A stretch of DNA of 64,000 bases from Coraliomargarita algicola (GTDB taxonomy: Bacteria; Verrucomicrobiota; Verrucomicrobiia; Opitutales; Coraliomargaritaceae): assembly GCF_033878955.1 (NCBI RefSeq), contig NZ_CP138858.1, positions 3,499,001-3,563,000 on the forward strand, given 5' to 3'. A model generated the notes under the pieces. That model did not search any database and was not told the origin of the DNA. It saw only the letters and a program-made list of their open reading frames with translations. Below, piece after piece: positions 24,422-33,535 of this stretch. Made by a program: the position numbers and the translations under genes. The stretch's first letter is position 1; each line of letters starts with the position of its first letter.

Positions 24422-26029
24422 GTGGGCACTGAATCAGCCTTTATCGAGGCGGAAGCCTCACCGTATTCGCTCCACTGGGGCTTGCTGGCGGCTGTGTTGT
24501 CCAGCTTGTTGTGGGTGATTTCGATCCCGCCCTTTGAGTTTGCGGAGGCCGCATACATCGCCTTTGTGCCGCTATTGCTTTGGCTCTACACACAGCCGAG
24601 CCGGCGTTTGTTCTACACTGTCGCGCTTGGCACGGGCTGGGTGAGCTGGTTCGCGATTTTGATTTGGTTGCGGCATGTTACCTGGTTTGGGACGATTGCC
24701 TTAAGTGGCGTGTTGGCAGTGATCTTTGTTCTATGGCTGTCCGCCGTACGTAGGCTGCTGCCGCGGCTGGTGGGGGCGAATGTCGTGATGCGAATTTTAG
24801 GCTTTGCGGGACTCGCGGGTGCGTGGGTGGTCTTAGAGTGGGCCCGCACATGGCTGCTCTGGGGGTTCCCTTGGGCACCTTTGTCCTTGAGTCAATGGGA
24901 GCGTCCGGTGGTTTTGCAGATCGCGGCATGGTCCGGGGCCTATGGCGTTTCCTTTTTGCTGGTATTCTTTAATTTGTGTGTGACGCAAACTTTGCGGCAT
25001 CGGCTGGTGCGGCGTGAGCGGAAAATGTGGACCGGTTGGTTCAGTCCCGACCTCTATGTCGGTATGAGCGGGCTTGGTTTTTGCATATTTGTATTTTTTA
25101 CAGTGTTGCCGCGACCCGATTCTGCGCAGCCGATGTTTACGGCGGCGGTGGTGCAGCCGTATATTTTGCCCGAGCTCAAGTGGGATACTGATCGCGAGCT
25201 TGAGAATCTCGAAATTTTGGAACGGCAGACGCGCTTTGTTGCCAGTTTGGAGAGTGATGTCGTTCTATGGCCGGAAGCGGCGACACCTTGGCCTGTCATG
25301 GGGCACCCGGACATGCAGGTCCGGGTGGAGCGTTTGGTGAACGAAATGGAGAAGCCCATCTTAATGGGCAATCTCGCGGAGGATCGTGTGGCGGAGGAAT
25401 GGCGCAACGGGGCATTTTTGGTGGAGCCGAAAACCGGTTTGTCGGCGCAATTTTATACGAAGCGCGAACTCGTGCCTTTTGGTGAATACGTGCCCAAGCC
25501 TTTTGGATTTATTGAGAAAGTCGTGCCGATCGGTGGTTCATTTGTGGCTGGAGATTCGGTGGGGCTGATTGACCTGACAGTGGGGGAGAACACTTATGAA
25601 GTGGGCTCTCTGGTTTGCTACGAGGATGCCTTTCCAGGTTTGGCGCGTGCGAGCGCGCGCGCTGGGGCGGACCTGTTTTTTGTCGCGACCAATAATGCGT
25701 GGTATGGCGAAGAGGGCGGGGCGGTGCAGCATGCGGCGCATTCCGTGCTGCGTGCGGTGGAGAATCGACGTCCCGTGATGCGCGCAGGTAATGGCGGCTG
25801 GAGTGGTTGGATCGACAGTTATGGCACCGTGCGTGAGGTGTTGGTGGATGAGGCGGGCAGCATCTTTTTTCGAGGCGGTGGCAGTTATAGTGTCTTTCAG
25901 TTTGAAGAGTGGACTCGGCAGCAAAGTTACTACACCCGTCATGGTGATTGGTTTGTCGGAGTCGCGGCTGGACTGGCTGCGATGGCCTTGTTGCGGAGCT
26001 TTTTCTTGCGGTCCAAATCGCAAACTTGA
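24422..26029 (+). CDS. lnt: Apolipoprotein N-acyltransferase
   Basis: Inner-membrane enzyme that adds the third acyl chain to lipoproteins. An N-terminal set of hydrophobic segments (from YSLHWGLLAAVLSSLLWVIS) is followed by a periplasmic nitrilase-like domain with the E-K-C triad: E in VVLWPEAATPW, K in FYTKRELVPFGEYVP, C in VGSLVCYEDAFPG. About 535 aa from the GTG at 24422, close to the usual ~510. The frame stays open upstream to 24224, but those codons overlap the cbiK leader and lack Lnt features, so the start is uncertain. It is divergent from cbiK. Confidence 0.9.
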   Translation: MGTESAFIEAEASPYSLHWGLLAAVLSSLLWVISIPPFEFAEAAYIAFVPLLLWLYTQPSRRLFYTVALGTGWVSWFAILIWLRHVTWFGTIALSGVLAVIFVLWLSAVRRLLPRLVGANVVMRILGFAGLAGAWVVLEWARTWLLWGFPWAPLSLSQWERPVVLQIAAWSGAYGVSFLLVFFNLCVTQTLRHRLVRRERKMWTGWFSPDLYVGMSGLGFCIFVFFTVLPRPDSAQPMFTAAVVQPYILPELKWDTDRELENLEILERQTRFVASLESDVVLWPEAATPWPVMGHPDMQVRVERLVNEMEKPILMGNLAEDRVAEEWRNGAFLVEPKTGLSAQFYTKRELVPFGEYVPKPFGFIEKVVPIGGSFVAGDSVGLIDLTVGENTYEVGSLVCYEDAFPGLARASARAGADLFFVATNNAWYGEEGGAVQHAAHSVLRAVENRRPVMRAGNGGWSGWIDSYGTVREVLVDEAGSIFFRGGGSYSVFQFEEWTRQQSYYTRHGDWFVGVAAGLAAMALLRSFFLRSKSQT

Positions 26030-26053
26030 TTGAGTTGTGTATCTTGCGGGGAG

Positions 26054-26974
26054 ATGTCTGAACTCACTTCTACCCACAGTGCAATGTCTCCTTCGCTGAC
26101 GATTCTGATTTCTGGAGCCACTGGCTTGATCGGAAAGCCCTTATGTGCCGCGCTACAGGCGCGTGGGCACCAGATACGCACGCTCTCGCGCAGCAAGCAT
26201 GGCGATGTGCAATGGGATGTGGACGCGGGGCGGTTGGATGCCGCGGCTCTCAATGGCGTGGATGCGGTGATTCATCTTGCGGGCGAAAGCGTTGTGCAGC
26301 GATGGACCGCAGCCGCTAAAGAGCGCATACTACAGAGTCGTGTCCAGAGCACCCGTTTGCTGGTGGATGCCATTCTACAACAGGCACCTGGCCCTGCATT
26401 CATTTCGGCTTCGGGTATCAGCTATTATGGTACCGATCTGGAAGCTTGGGCGGATGAGTCCAGTCCCATGGGGGATGGTTTTTTGGCCGAAGTCACGCAG
26501 CAGTGGGAAGCTGCTGCGCGGCCTTTGTCGGAGGCTGGGATACGCACCGCCTTCATGCGCACTGGCATCGTGTTGAGTGGGCAGGGTGGGGCACTGGCTA
26601 AAATGCTGACGCCTTTTAGGTTAGGGGTAGGTGGGCGCATCGGCAATGGGCAGCAACAGATGAGCTGGATCAGTTTGCCGGATTTGGTCCAGGCTTACAT
26701 CTTTGCGGTGGAAAATGAATCGGTTTGCGGCGCGATCAATGCGGTCGCTCCGCTGCCAGTATCGAATGCGGAATTTACAGCAACGCTCGGTACGATTTTA
26801 GGGCGGCCGACGGTTTTTCCCGTGCCTGCAGCTATCGTTAAAATGATTTTCGGTGAAATGGGCGAAGAAACCGTGCTCAGTAATTTAGCTGTGCGGCCGC
26901 AGCGTCTCACCGAACTCGGTTTTGAGTGGCAACATCCAGAGCTCGAGTCAGCACTTTTAGCGGCGATTCATTAA
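26054..26974 (+). CDS. TIGR01777-family NAD(P)-binding epimerase (SDR39U1-like)
   Basis: About 306 aa. N-terminal Rossmann loop ILISGATGLIGKPLCAAL, then the family pattern DAVIHLAGESVVQRWTAAAKERILQSR, ISASGISYYG (with active-site Tyr) and RTGIVLSGQGGALAKMLTPFR. Members are atypical short-chain dehydrogenases of unknown substrate. The ATG at 26054 follows a GGGGAG; an ATG at 26084 nearer the conserved Rossmann start is also possible. It lies about 25 bp after lnt. Confidence 0.85.
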   Translation: MSELTSTHSAMSPSLTILISGATGLIGKPLCAALQARGHQIRTLSRSKHGDVQWDVDAGRLDAAALNGVDAVIHLAGESVVQRWTAAAKERILQSRVQSTRLLVDAILQQAPGPAFISASGISYYGTDLEAWADESSPMGDGFLAEVTQQWEAAARPLSEAGIRTAFMRTGIVLSGQGGALAKMLTPFRLGVGGRIGNGQQQMSWISLPDLVQAYIFAVENESVCGAINAVAPLPVSNAEFTATLGTILGRPTVFPVPAAIVKMIFGEMGEETVLSNLAVRPQRLTELGFEWQHPELESALLAAIH

Positions 26975-27011
26975 GCCATTTTCTCACATTTACCTGGTCC
27001 CATTTTATCAC

Positions 27012-27986
27012 ATGCAAACTACAGACGTTTTAATTATCGGAGCTGGAATTTCCGGCCTGCTGTGCGCGACCGAATTACGAAAGGCAGGTAAGACCGTGTG
27101 TGTGCTGGACAAAGGCCGCGGTCTTGGTGGGCGTATGGCGACGCGTCGCATGGCAGGTGCGCGGCTGGATCATGGGGCGCAGTTTTTCACCGTGCGTGAT
27201 GCGCGGCTGCAAGCCTATGTCGATCAATGGCTCAGTGCGGGGGTGATTCGCGAGTGGTATCGGCAGGTGCCTCAGCAGGCCAGTTCCGATGGCCACCCAC
27301 GGTATTGTGGGGTAAATGGGATGACGGATGTGCCGAAGTATTTGGCTCGGGACCTGGATGTGCATACCTCGCAGCAAGTGATTGAATTGGTGCGCGATCT
27401 CGATCGATGGATTGTTCGCAGCAGTCAAGGAAGCACCTATGTGGCGACGCAGCTCGTGATTACCGCGCCGCTGCCGCAGGCCCTGGCGCTGTTAGACACT
27501 GCCGGCGTGGACTTTGCCGGTGCTGCAACAGAGCCGCTGCGAGAGGTGCGTTATCAGCGTGGCTTGGCCACACTGGCGATACTTGATGGCCCCAGCGGCA
27601 TGGCAGGTGCGGGGGCTGTCAAGATCGAGGATGCACCGCTTTGTTGGATAGCGGATAATCAGCTGAAGGGCATTTCACCCGAGGTCGCCGCTGTGACTAT
27701 CCATGCCGACGCCGATTTTGCAGAGGCATACTGGGATGCCGAGGATGAAGTGCGTGGTGCCTTGATGTTAAAGGCTGCTGCGCCCTATCTGCACGCTACG
27801 GTCGTGGATTTTAGCTGCCACCGTTGGGGGTTTACCCAGCCGCTTAACCCATGGAGTGAGCCATACTTCCAGAATGCTGGCTTACAGTTGACGCTCGCCG
27901 GCGACGCCTTCGGAGGCGCGCGTGTGGAAGGGGCCGCGCTATCGGGTATCGAGGCGGCGCATGCTATTTTGAATAAATTTGCGTAG
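27012..27986 (+). CDS. NAD(P)/FAD-dependent oxidoreductase, renalase-like
   Basis: A 324-aa flavoprotein. The dinucleotide-binding motif is VLIIGAGISGLLCATELRKAGK (residues ~6-27), then VLDKGRGLGGRMATRR and LDHGAQFFTVRD, both typical of the bacterial renalase-like amine-oxidase family; the C-terminal FAD motif is LTLAGDAFGGARVEGAALSG. The substrate is unknown (renalase oxidises aberrant NAD(P)H isomers). It lies downstream of the epimerase, a frequent pairing of redox housekeeping genes. Confidence 0.85.
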   Translation: MQTTDVLIIGAGISGLLCATELRKAGKTVCVLDKGRGLGGRMATRRMAGARLDHGAQFFTVRDARLQAYVDQWLSAGVIREWYRQVPQQASSDGHPRYCGVNGMTDVPKYLARDLDVHTSQQVIELVRDLDRWIVRSSQGSTYVATQLVITAPLPQALALLDTAGVDFAGAATEPLREVRYQRGLATLAILDGPSGMAGAGAVKIEDAPLCWIADNQLKGISPEVAAVTIHADADFAEAYWDAEDEVRGALMLKAAAPYLHATVVDFSCHRWGFTQPLNPWSEPYFQNAGLQLTLAGDAFGGARVEGAALSGIEAAHAILNKFA

Positions 27987-28090
27987 AGCAGTAGACGCTT
28001 GCTGGAAAGGGAGTCTTGGACGGAATAAGGGGAAACTCGCTTGCGTCGGTGCGAATAATGGCGCATCTAGCTGACTGCATTTCTTAGCTT

Positions 28091-28738
28091 ATGAAAAAGA
28101 CACTTTTAATTGTTAGTAATTTCTTATTCTTAGTGATCGCGGTTCTCGCGTCATTGCCTGCGTTTGCGGAGAACGCTCAGGTGTTGCTTTATCTGGCGAT
28201 TGCGGTGGCGCTGCTGGGCTGTGTGCTTGCTTTGACGCTTCAGCAAACAGCGGTTGCGGAGCCAGTGACTGTGCCTGAAGCTGCACCTGCGCCGGTGGCA
28301 CCGGAAACACCGCGGCCAGACTTGCAAAAAATCCCCGAGCAGAATGCTGAGGTTCAGGTCGCGCAATTGCTGGGGCTTTTACAGGAAAAAGGACGTTTTC
28401 TCGATTTTGTGATGGATGATATCAAGAGCTATCCAGACGCGCAAATTGCGGCGGCGGCTCGTTTTGTGCATCAAGGTTGTCAAACAGTGATGAAGCATAA
28501 TTTCAGCATCGAGCCGGTCGCGACGACTGCGGAGAATCAGCCCATTACTTTGGAGCCTACTTTCGATCGTAACGAATATCGTCTGACTGGCAAGGTCGAG
28601 GGGGAGCCGCCTTATCAGGGAGTGCTCAAGCACAAAGGCTGGAAGACGACCTCTGTTCACTTACCTAAGGTCCTCGGAGAACGGGCTAGCGCCAGTGGCA
28701 CGCATCTTTTAGTGGCTGCCGAAGTTGAGGTCGGCTAG
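28091..28738 (+). CDS. DUF2760 membrane-anchored protein preceding the Hsp70 pair
   Basis: A 215-aa protein with two N-terminal hydrophobic segments (residues ~4-24 and ~32-52), a proline/alanine linker (~55-80) and a C-terminal DUF2760 domain (VAQLLGLLQEKGRFLDFV, IAAAARFVHQGCQTVM, GEPPYQGVLKHKGWK). The function is unknown, but the family typically sits just upstream of atypical Hsp70 genes, as here (54 bp). A GGATGC-gtc-GCATCC hairpin lies in the gap. A membrane adaptor for those chaperones is an inference. Confidence 0.85.
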   Translation: MKKTLLIVSNFLFLVIAVLASLPAFAENAQVLLYLAIAVALLGCVLALTLQQTAVAEPVTVPEAAPAPVAPETPRPDLQKIPEQNAEVQVAQLLGLLQEKGRFLDFVMDDIKSYPDAQIAAAARFVHQGCQTVMKHNFSIEPVATTAENQPITLEPTFDRNEYRLTGKVEGEPPYQGVLKHKGWKTTSVHLPKVLGERASASGTHLLVAAEVEVG

Positions 28739-28791
28739 CCGATGGTGTCTAGCGGATGCGTCGCATCCTGCTTACAATGAAATGAAGGTTT

Positions 28792-30636
28792 ATGATGTCT
28801 AAGCAATATAGTCTGGGAATTGATTTAGGGACGAGTAACTCGGCCATGACGGTAGCGCGGCTGGAGGATCAGGCATTGCAGGATCTGTCCATTTTACAAG
28901 TGGTGGCTCCACATACGGTGGAAGCACGTCCGGGTCTGGCCTCGAATATATATATTGCCGCGCCGGATGAGTTTCCTGAGGGCGCATTTAATTTGCCGGG
29001 CAAGGAGTTGTCTCATGCGCATGTGGTGGGGGCCTTTGCGCGTCAGCACGGGGCTCAGGTGCCTGACCGTTTGGTGAGTTCGGCGAAGTCTTGGCTGTGC
29101 AGCACCCAAGTCGATCACCATGAGCCCATCCTGCCGTGGCAATCCAGTAGTGTGGAGGCGAAGCTGTCTCCGATTGAGGCTTCGCGCTTGTATTTGGAAT
29201 CTCTGGTGTATGGTTTTAAGGCCGCGGCGGAAGCGGCACAGAGCGACTGGGATCTGGAGAATACCAATGTAGTGCTCACTGTGCCGGCTTCGTTTGATGA
29301 GGTGGCGCGTTCGCTGACTTATGAAGCGGCGGAAGCGGCTGGCCTGGGAGCGGTCACTTTAATGGAGGAGCCACAAGCCGCCTTTTATGCATGGCTGGCG
29401 CAGGCGGGCTCGGATTGGCGCAAGCAAGTGGCGCCCGGAGATATTATTTTGGTCTGTGATGTCGGTGGGGGCACTTCAGATTTTAGTCTGATTTGTGTCT
29501 CTGAGGTCGAAGGAAATCTCGAGTTAGAGCGTATCAGCGTGGGGGAGCACTTGTTACTGGGAGGCGATAACCTCGATCTCGCGCTGGCGCATGTGCTGCG
29601 CTATCAAATGGAGGGTGAGGGGAAGACGATCGATGATTGGCAGTTTCTCGCATTGGTGCACGCCTGTCGCAGTGCGAAAGAAAGCTTGTTTGAGAATTTG
29701 GATTTGACGGAAGTCTCGTTATCCGTGCCTTCGCGCGGCTCGTCTCTGTTTGCGGGCAGTGTGGCGACCAGTTTGAGCCGCGACACACTGAATCAAATCG
29801 CGTTAGATGGTTTTTTGCCCTTGATTGATGCCAGTGAGATGCCGGCGGCGCGTGCCTCTGCGGGCTTACAGGAGTTTGGCTTGTCCTATGAAAGTGATCC
29901 CGTGCTGAGTAAACACCTGGCACGCTTCCTGACTCGTAGTTTACAGAACGTGCAGGCCAATGCTAGCTTGGCTGGTCAATTTAGCGCCGAGGTGCTTGCC
30001 GGCAGTTTCTTAAAGCCGACCGCGGTCTTGTTTAATGGTGGCTTCTTCAATGCGGCCCCCGCTCGTGAGCGTGTCTTGGCATTGCTCAATCAGTGGAGTG
30101 GTGCGGATGCGCCCGTGCGTGAGTTGGCTGGAGCGCGTTATGACAAGGCAGTGGCGCATGGTGCTGCGTATTACGGCCTGAACCAGCTCAGTGGCAGCGG
30201 TGTGCGGGTGAAGGCTGGCGCCTCGCGCAGTTATTATATCGGCTTGGAAACTGCGGGGCTGGCTATTCCCGGTTTTAAACCACCACTCAAAGCATTGTGC
30301 GTGGTGCCTCAGGGCATGGAAGAGGGCAGTGAGCAAATTTTAGATTCGAAAGAGTTCGGCTTGGTGACCGGGGAATCTGTGACGTTCCGCTTCTTTAGCT
30401 CTGCCATCCGTTCGGGCGATGCCGTCGGCACTATTTTGCCCGATGCGGAGAAGGAACTGGAAGAAACCCTGGAACTGAAAATGGAACTCACGCCGCTGGA
30501 AGGGCATGCGACAGGAGAAGTGGTGCCGGTCAAGCTGCACGCGCGGGTGACCGAAATGGGCACCTTGGATTTATGGATGCAGCACACCCGCTCCGACCAC
30601 CGCTGGAAGTTGGAATTTGCTGTGCGCACGGATTAA
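28792..30636 (+). CDS. Atypical Hsp70/DnaK-family protein
   Basis: A 614-aa actin-like ATPase: phosphate-1 loop LGIDLGTSNSAMTV, ATPase-domain segments VVLTVPASFDEVARSL and MEEPQAAFYAWLA, phosphate-2 loop LVCDVGGGTSDFSLI, then LLGGDNLDLAL and LFNGGFF. A short beta region at the C-terminus (residues ~480-614) replaces the canonical substrate-binding domain, and no EEVD-like or helical lid is visible. It lies between DUF2760 and a second, longer Hsp70 and is about 10 bp from the latter, so co-expression is likely. Confidence 0.9.
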   Translation: MMSKQYSLGIDLGTSNSAMTVARLEDQALQDLSILQVVAPHTVEARPGLASNIYIAAPDEFPEGAFNLPGKELSHAHVVGAFARQHGAQVPDRLVSSAKSWLCSTQVDHHEPILPWQSSSVEAKLSPIEASRLYLESLVYGFKAAAEAAQSDWDLENTNVVLTVPASFDEVARSLTYEAAEAAGLGAVTLMEEPQAAFYAWLAQAGSDWRKQVAPGDIILVCDVGGGTSDFSLICVSEVEGNLELERISVGEHLLLGGDNLDLALAHVLRYQMEGEGKTIDDWQFLALVHACRSAKESLFENLDLTEVSLSVPSRGSSLFAGSVATSLSRDTLNQIALDGFLPLIDASEMPAARASAGLQEFGLSYESDPVLSKHLARFLTRSLQNVQANASLAGQFSAEVLAGSFLKPTAVLFNGGFFNAAPARERVLALLNQWSGADAPVRELAGARYDKAVAHGAAYYGLNQLSGSGVRVKAGASRSYYIGLETAGLAIPGFKPPLKALCVVPQGMEEGSEQILDSKEFGLVTGESVTFRFFSSAIRSGDAVGTILPDAEKELEETLELKMELTPLEGHATGEVVPVKLHARVTEMGTLDLWMQHTRSDHRWKLEFAVRTD

Positions 30637-30645
30637 TTCGGTTTT

Positions 30646-33441
30646 ATGGCTGCTCGTTATTTTATCGGTATCGACCTGGGCACGAGTAATTGTGCGCTGT
30701 CTTACATCGACTCCAAAGACCCGACCGCAGGCACGCAGGTTTTTCAGATCCCGCAGTATGCATCATTAAATACGGTTCGCGAGTCGAGCTCGCTGCCTTC
30801 GTTTGGCTATTATTTGAGTGAGGCGGAGCAGTCGGCGTTGGCTGGCGATGCGGTCGGTGAATGGGACTCCGGCCGTGTGGTGGGCTTGTTAGCCCGTGAG
30901 TTAGCAGGTTCGGATGCGGCTCGAAGTATTAGTTCCGCCAAATCGTGGTTGTGCCATGCGGGCATTGATCGTGAGCGCAAGCTCTTGCCTTGGAAGAGCG
31001 AAGTGATCGCAGAGGATGACAAGTGTTCGCCTGTCGAGGCTTCGGCGGCCTATTTGGATTATTTGCGTTTTGCCTGGGATCAAACCATCGGGCGGGAGGA
31101 TAAACAGTCGTTGTTTGACCGTCAGGACATCGTGATCACGGTGCCCGCTTCGTTTGATACGGTGGCTCAACGCTTGACCTTGGATGCGGCGCAGCAGGCA
31201 CGCTATCCACAAAGCACACGCTTACTAGAGGAGCCACAGGCAGCTTTCTATGCCTGGTTGGAAACTCATGGTGATGCTCGTGACTGGGGGCAGACACTGG
31301 GGGAGTTGAGTGAACGCCCTAAGGTGGTCTGTGTGTGTGATATCGGCGGTGGCACCTCGGACTTCAGTTTGTTTGAATTGTCCCAGGTTGCTGGCGAGGC
31401 ATTGCCCCATGTGCGTCGTATTGCCGTCAGTAAGCATATTTTACTCGGTGGCGATAATATCGATCTCGCGCTGGCGCATTTGGCAGAAGCGAAATTGTCG
31501 GGGCAGACCGCACTCTCGACTACGGGATGGAGTCAGCTGGTCGCGCAATGTCGGGATTTAAAAGAGCGCGTGCTCTCGACCGAAGGCCCTGAAGAGGAGC
31601 CTTTCACGATCGCGCTGGCGGGTGCTGGCGGCAGTCTTTTTGAGTCGGTGCAGACGCTTACTTTGAATCGCGGGGAAATTACCCGCACGGTGCTGGATGG
31701 TTTTTTCCCTGTTTGTGATGCCGATGCACAACCTGCGAATGACGCGAGTGGTCTGCGGGAGATCGGCTTGCCCTATGCGCAGGATTCCGCGATTACCCAC
31801 CACTTAGCAGACTTCATTCGCGGACGTAAGGTGGATGCCTTATTGTTTAACGGAGGCACACTGGCGGCGGCCAGTGTGCGCGTGCGTTTGGCCGATCAGT
31901 TGGCTGCTTGGCAAGAGGGGCAGCGTCCTGTCATTTTGGAAAACACCTCGTTGGAGCTGGCCGTCGCGCGTGGGGCGGCCTGGTATCGTGCGAGTCTGTC
32001 GCGTGAGCATGTGGCCACGATCGAAGGCGGCTCCGGGCATAGCTTTTACCTTGAAGTGAATTACACGCCGAAGCGTGGAAAGAAAAAACGTAAGCAGTCC
32101 GCTGAAACACGATTGGTCTGCGTCCTCGCTCAGGGCAGTCCGTTGGAGACGTCGACGCGTATAACTGCGCTGAACTTGTCGCTCAAGGTGAACATGCCGG
32201 TGCAATTTCAGGCCTACACTTCTACCTGTCGTGAGGGCGATCAAGGCGGGGATTTGGTGAGGAAAAATGAGCATGATTTCCACAAGCTGCCAGTGATGCA
32301 GACCATGGCTCAACTGCCAGTCGGGGCGCCCCTCCCGGAGGACGGGAACGTGGCGATCGAACTGGAGGCGCATCTGAATAGTCTCGGCTTGTTGCGGGTC
32401 AATTGTGTCAGCGTGCGACGAATCCTGGAGGAGAATCGGGTTTGGCGACTGGAATTTAATCTGCGACAGGCCGATGAGCGCGCAGCGGGAGACGCTGCGC
32501 CCCAGCAGCCGGACACGGGGCTCAGCTCCGAGGATCTGGAGTCTTCAAAAGCGTTGATAGCGGACACCTTCGGACCTGAGCCGCGGATACCGGCGTCCAA
32601 GCTGCTGAAGGAGTTAGAGCGCATCAGTCATTTGAATCGACGCGAGTGGAACGTGCCCTTCATACGTGAATTGTGGCAAACACATGCCAGTTTTTTAACA
32701 CGACGGGATCGATCGCCCGAGCATGAGCTCGCTTGGCTCAACGCGGCAGGCTTTTTTCTGCGTCCCGGCTACGGGCATGCCCTCGACCCGTATTTTATTC
32801 GCACCCTGTGGACGATCTATGAGCTCGATTTAGCCCACGCCAACAACAAGGCCAACCGCGAGCAGTATTTCCTGCTGTGGCGACGCGTGGCCGGGGGCCT
32901 GGATGCAGCGCAGCAAGAGGCACTCTACGATGCTTGGCTGGATAAGACACTACAAGACAGCAAGCAATCCTATGAGCCTGCGCGCATGCTCGGCGCATTC
33001 GAGCACCTGTCGGCTGAGAAGCGCACGCAGCTCGCGCATCATTTTACCGCCAGTATTGTCCGCCGCAGTGAGACTTTTTGCGATCATTCCATCTGGGCGC
33101 TCGGGCGTGTGCTCAATCGCGTGCCGCTTTACGGTGGCGAACACGCGATCCTGCCTGCCAGTGAAGTGTGGCTCGCATTCGAGCAGCTGGAGGCGCTGGA
33201 TTGGAGCCGCGACAACTTGCGCAATCTGCCGCAACTCTTCGTGCAAGCTGCCCGTATCGTGAATAACCGCGATCACGATGTGGCGGAGGACTTGCGTGAG
33301 CGCATCATTGCGAAGGCCACATCATCTGGAGCCAGCACGCAGCAGACAGAGCCCCTGCGAACCTTCACGCCGATCGATGCTAAAGACATCCAGCAGCTCT
33401 TCGGGGAATCTTTACCAGTTGGTTTGCAGGTTGAGTCCTGA
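30646..33441 (+). CDS. Hsp70-family protein with C-terminal DUF3731 domain
   Basis: A 931-aa protein. Its first ~600 residues are a paralogue of the preceding Hsp70 (FIGIDLGTSNCALSYID, VVCVCDIGGGTSDFSLF, HILLGGDNIDLALAHL). Residues ~640-931 form an alpha-helical DUF3731-type region (HLNRREWNVPFIRELW, FFLRPGYGHALDPYFIRTLW). This triad, DUF2760 / Hsp70 / Hsp70-DUF3731, is conserved in several phyla with unknown function. The pair could act as a heteromeric ATPase with the membrane protein; that is inferred from co-occurrence only. Confidence 0.9.
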   Translation: MAARYFIGIDLGTSNCALSYIDSKDPTAGTQVFQIPQYASLNTVRESSSLPSFGYYLSEAEQSALAGDAVGEWDSGRVVGLLARELAGSDAARSISSAKSWLCHAGIDRERKLLPWKSEVIAEDDKCSPVEASAAYLDYLRFAWDQTIGREDKQSLFDRQDIVITVPASFDTVAQRLTLDAAQQARYPQSTRLLEEPQAAFYAWLETHGDARDWGQTLGELSERPKVVCVCDIGGGTSDFSLFELSQVAGEALPHVRRIAVSKHILLGGDNIDLALAHLAEAKLSGQTALSTTGWSQLVAQCRDLKERVLSTEGPEEEPFTIALAGAGGSLFESVQTLTLNRGEITRTVLDGFFPVCDADAQPANDASGLREIGLPYAQDSAITHHLADFIRGRKVDALLFNGGTLAAASVRVRLADQLAAWQEGQRPVILENTSLELAVARGAAWYRASLSREHVATIEGGSGHSFYLEVNYTPKRGKKKRKQSAETRLVCVLAQGSPLETSTRITALNLSLKVNMPVQFQAYTSTCREGDQGGDLVRKNEHDFHKLPVMQTMAQLPVGAPLPEDGNVAIELEAHLNSLGLLRVNCVSVRRILEENRVWRLEFNLRQADERAAGDAAPQQPDTGLSSEDLESSKALIADTFGPEPRIPASKLLKELERISHLNRREWNVPFIRELWQTHASFLTRRDRSPEHELAWLNAAGFFLRPGYGHALDPYFIRTLWTIYELDLAHANNKANREQYFLLWRRVAGGLDAAQQEALYDAWLDKTLQDSKQSYEPARMLGAFEHLSAEKRTQLAHHFTASIVRRSETFCDHSIWALGRVLNRVPLYGGEHAILPASEVWLAFEQLEALDWSRDNLRNLPQLFVQAARIVNNRDHDVAEDLRERIIAKATSSGASTQQTEPLRTFTPIDAKDIQQLFGESLPVGLQVES

Positions 33442-33535
33442 GATTTCGCAAAGATATTGTATTGAAAGCCATCTCCATTTGGGGTGAAAAAATCTCCTTT
33501 CCATCGTCCTGAATATCAGCGACGCTATTCCGTTT

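Noticed and set aside
24253..24480. Complete cobalamin riboswitch aptamer
   Set aside because: A GGTG-containing stretch near 24460 looked suggestive, but it lies in Lnt coding sequence and the other conserved blocks were not found; only the B12-box core is reported.
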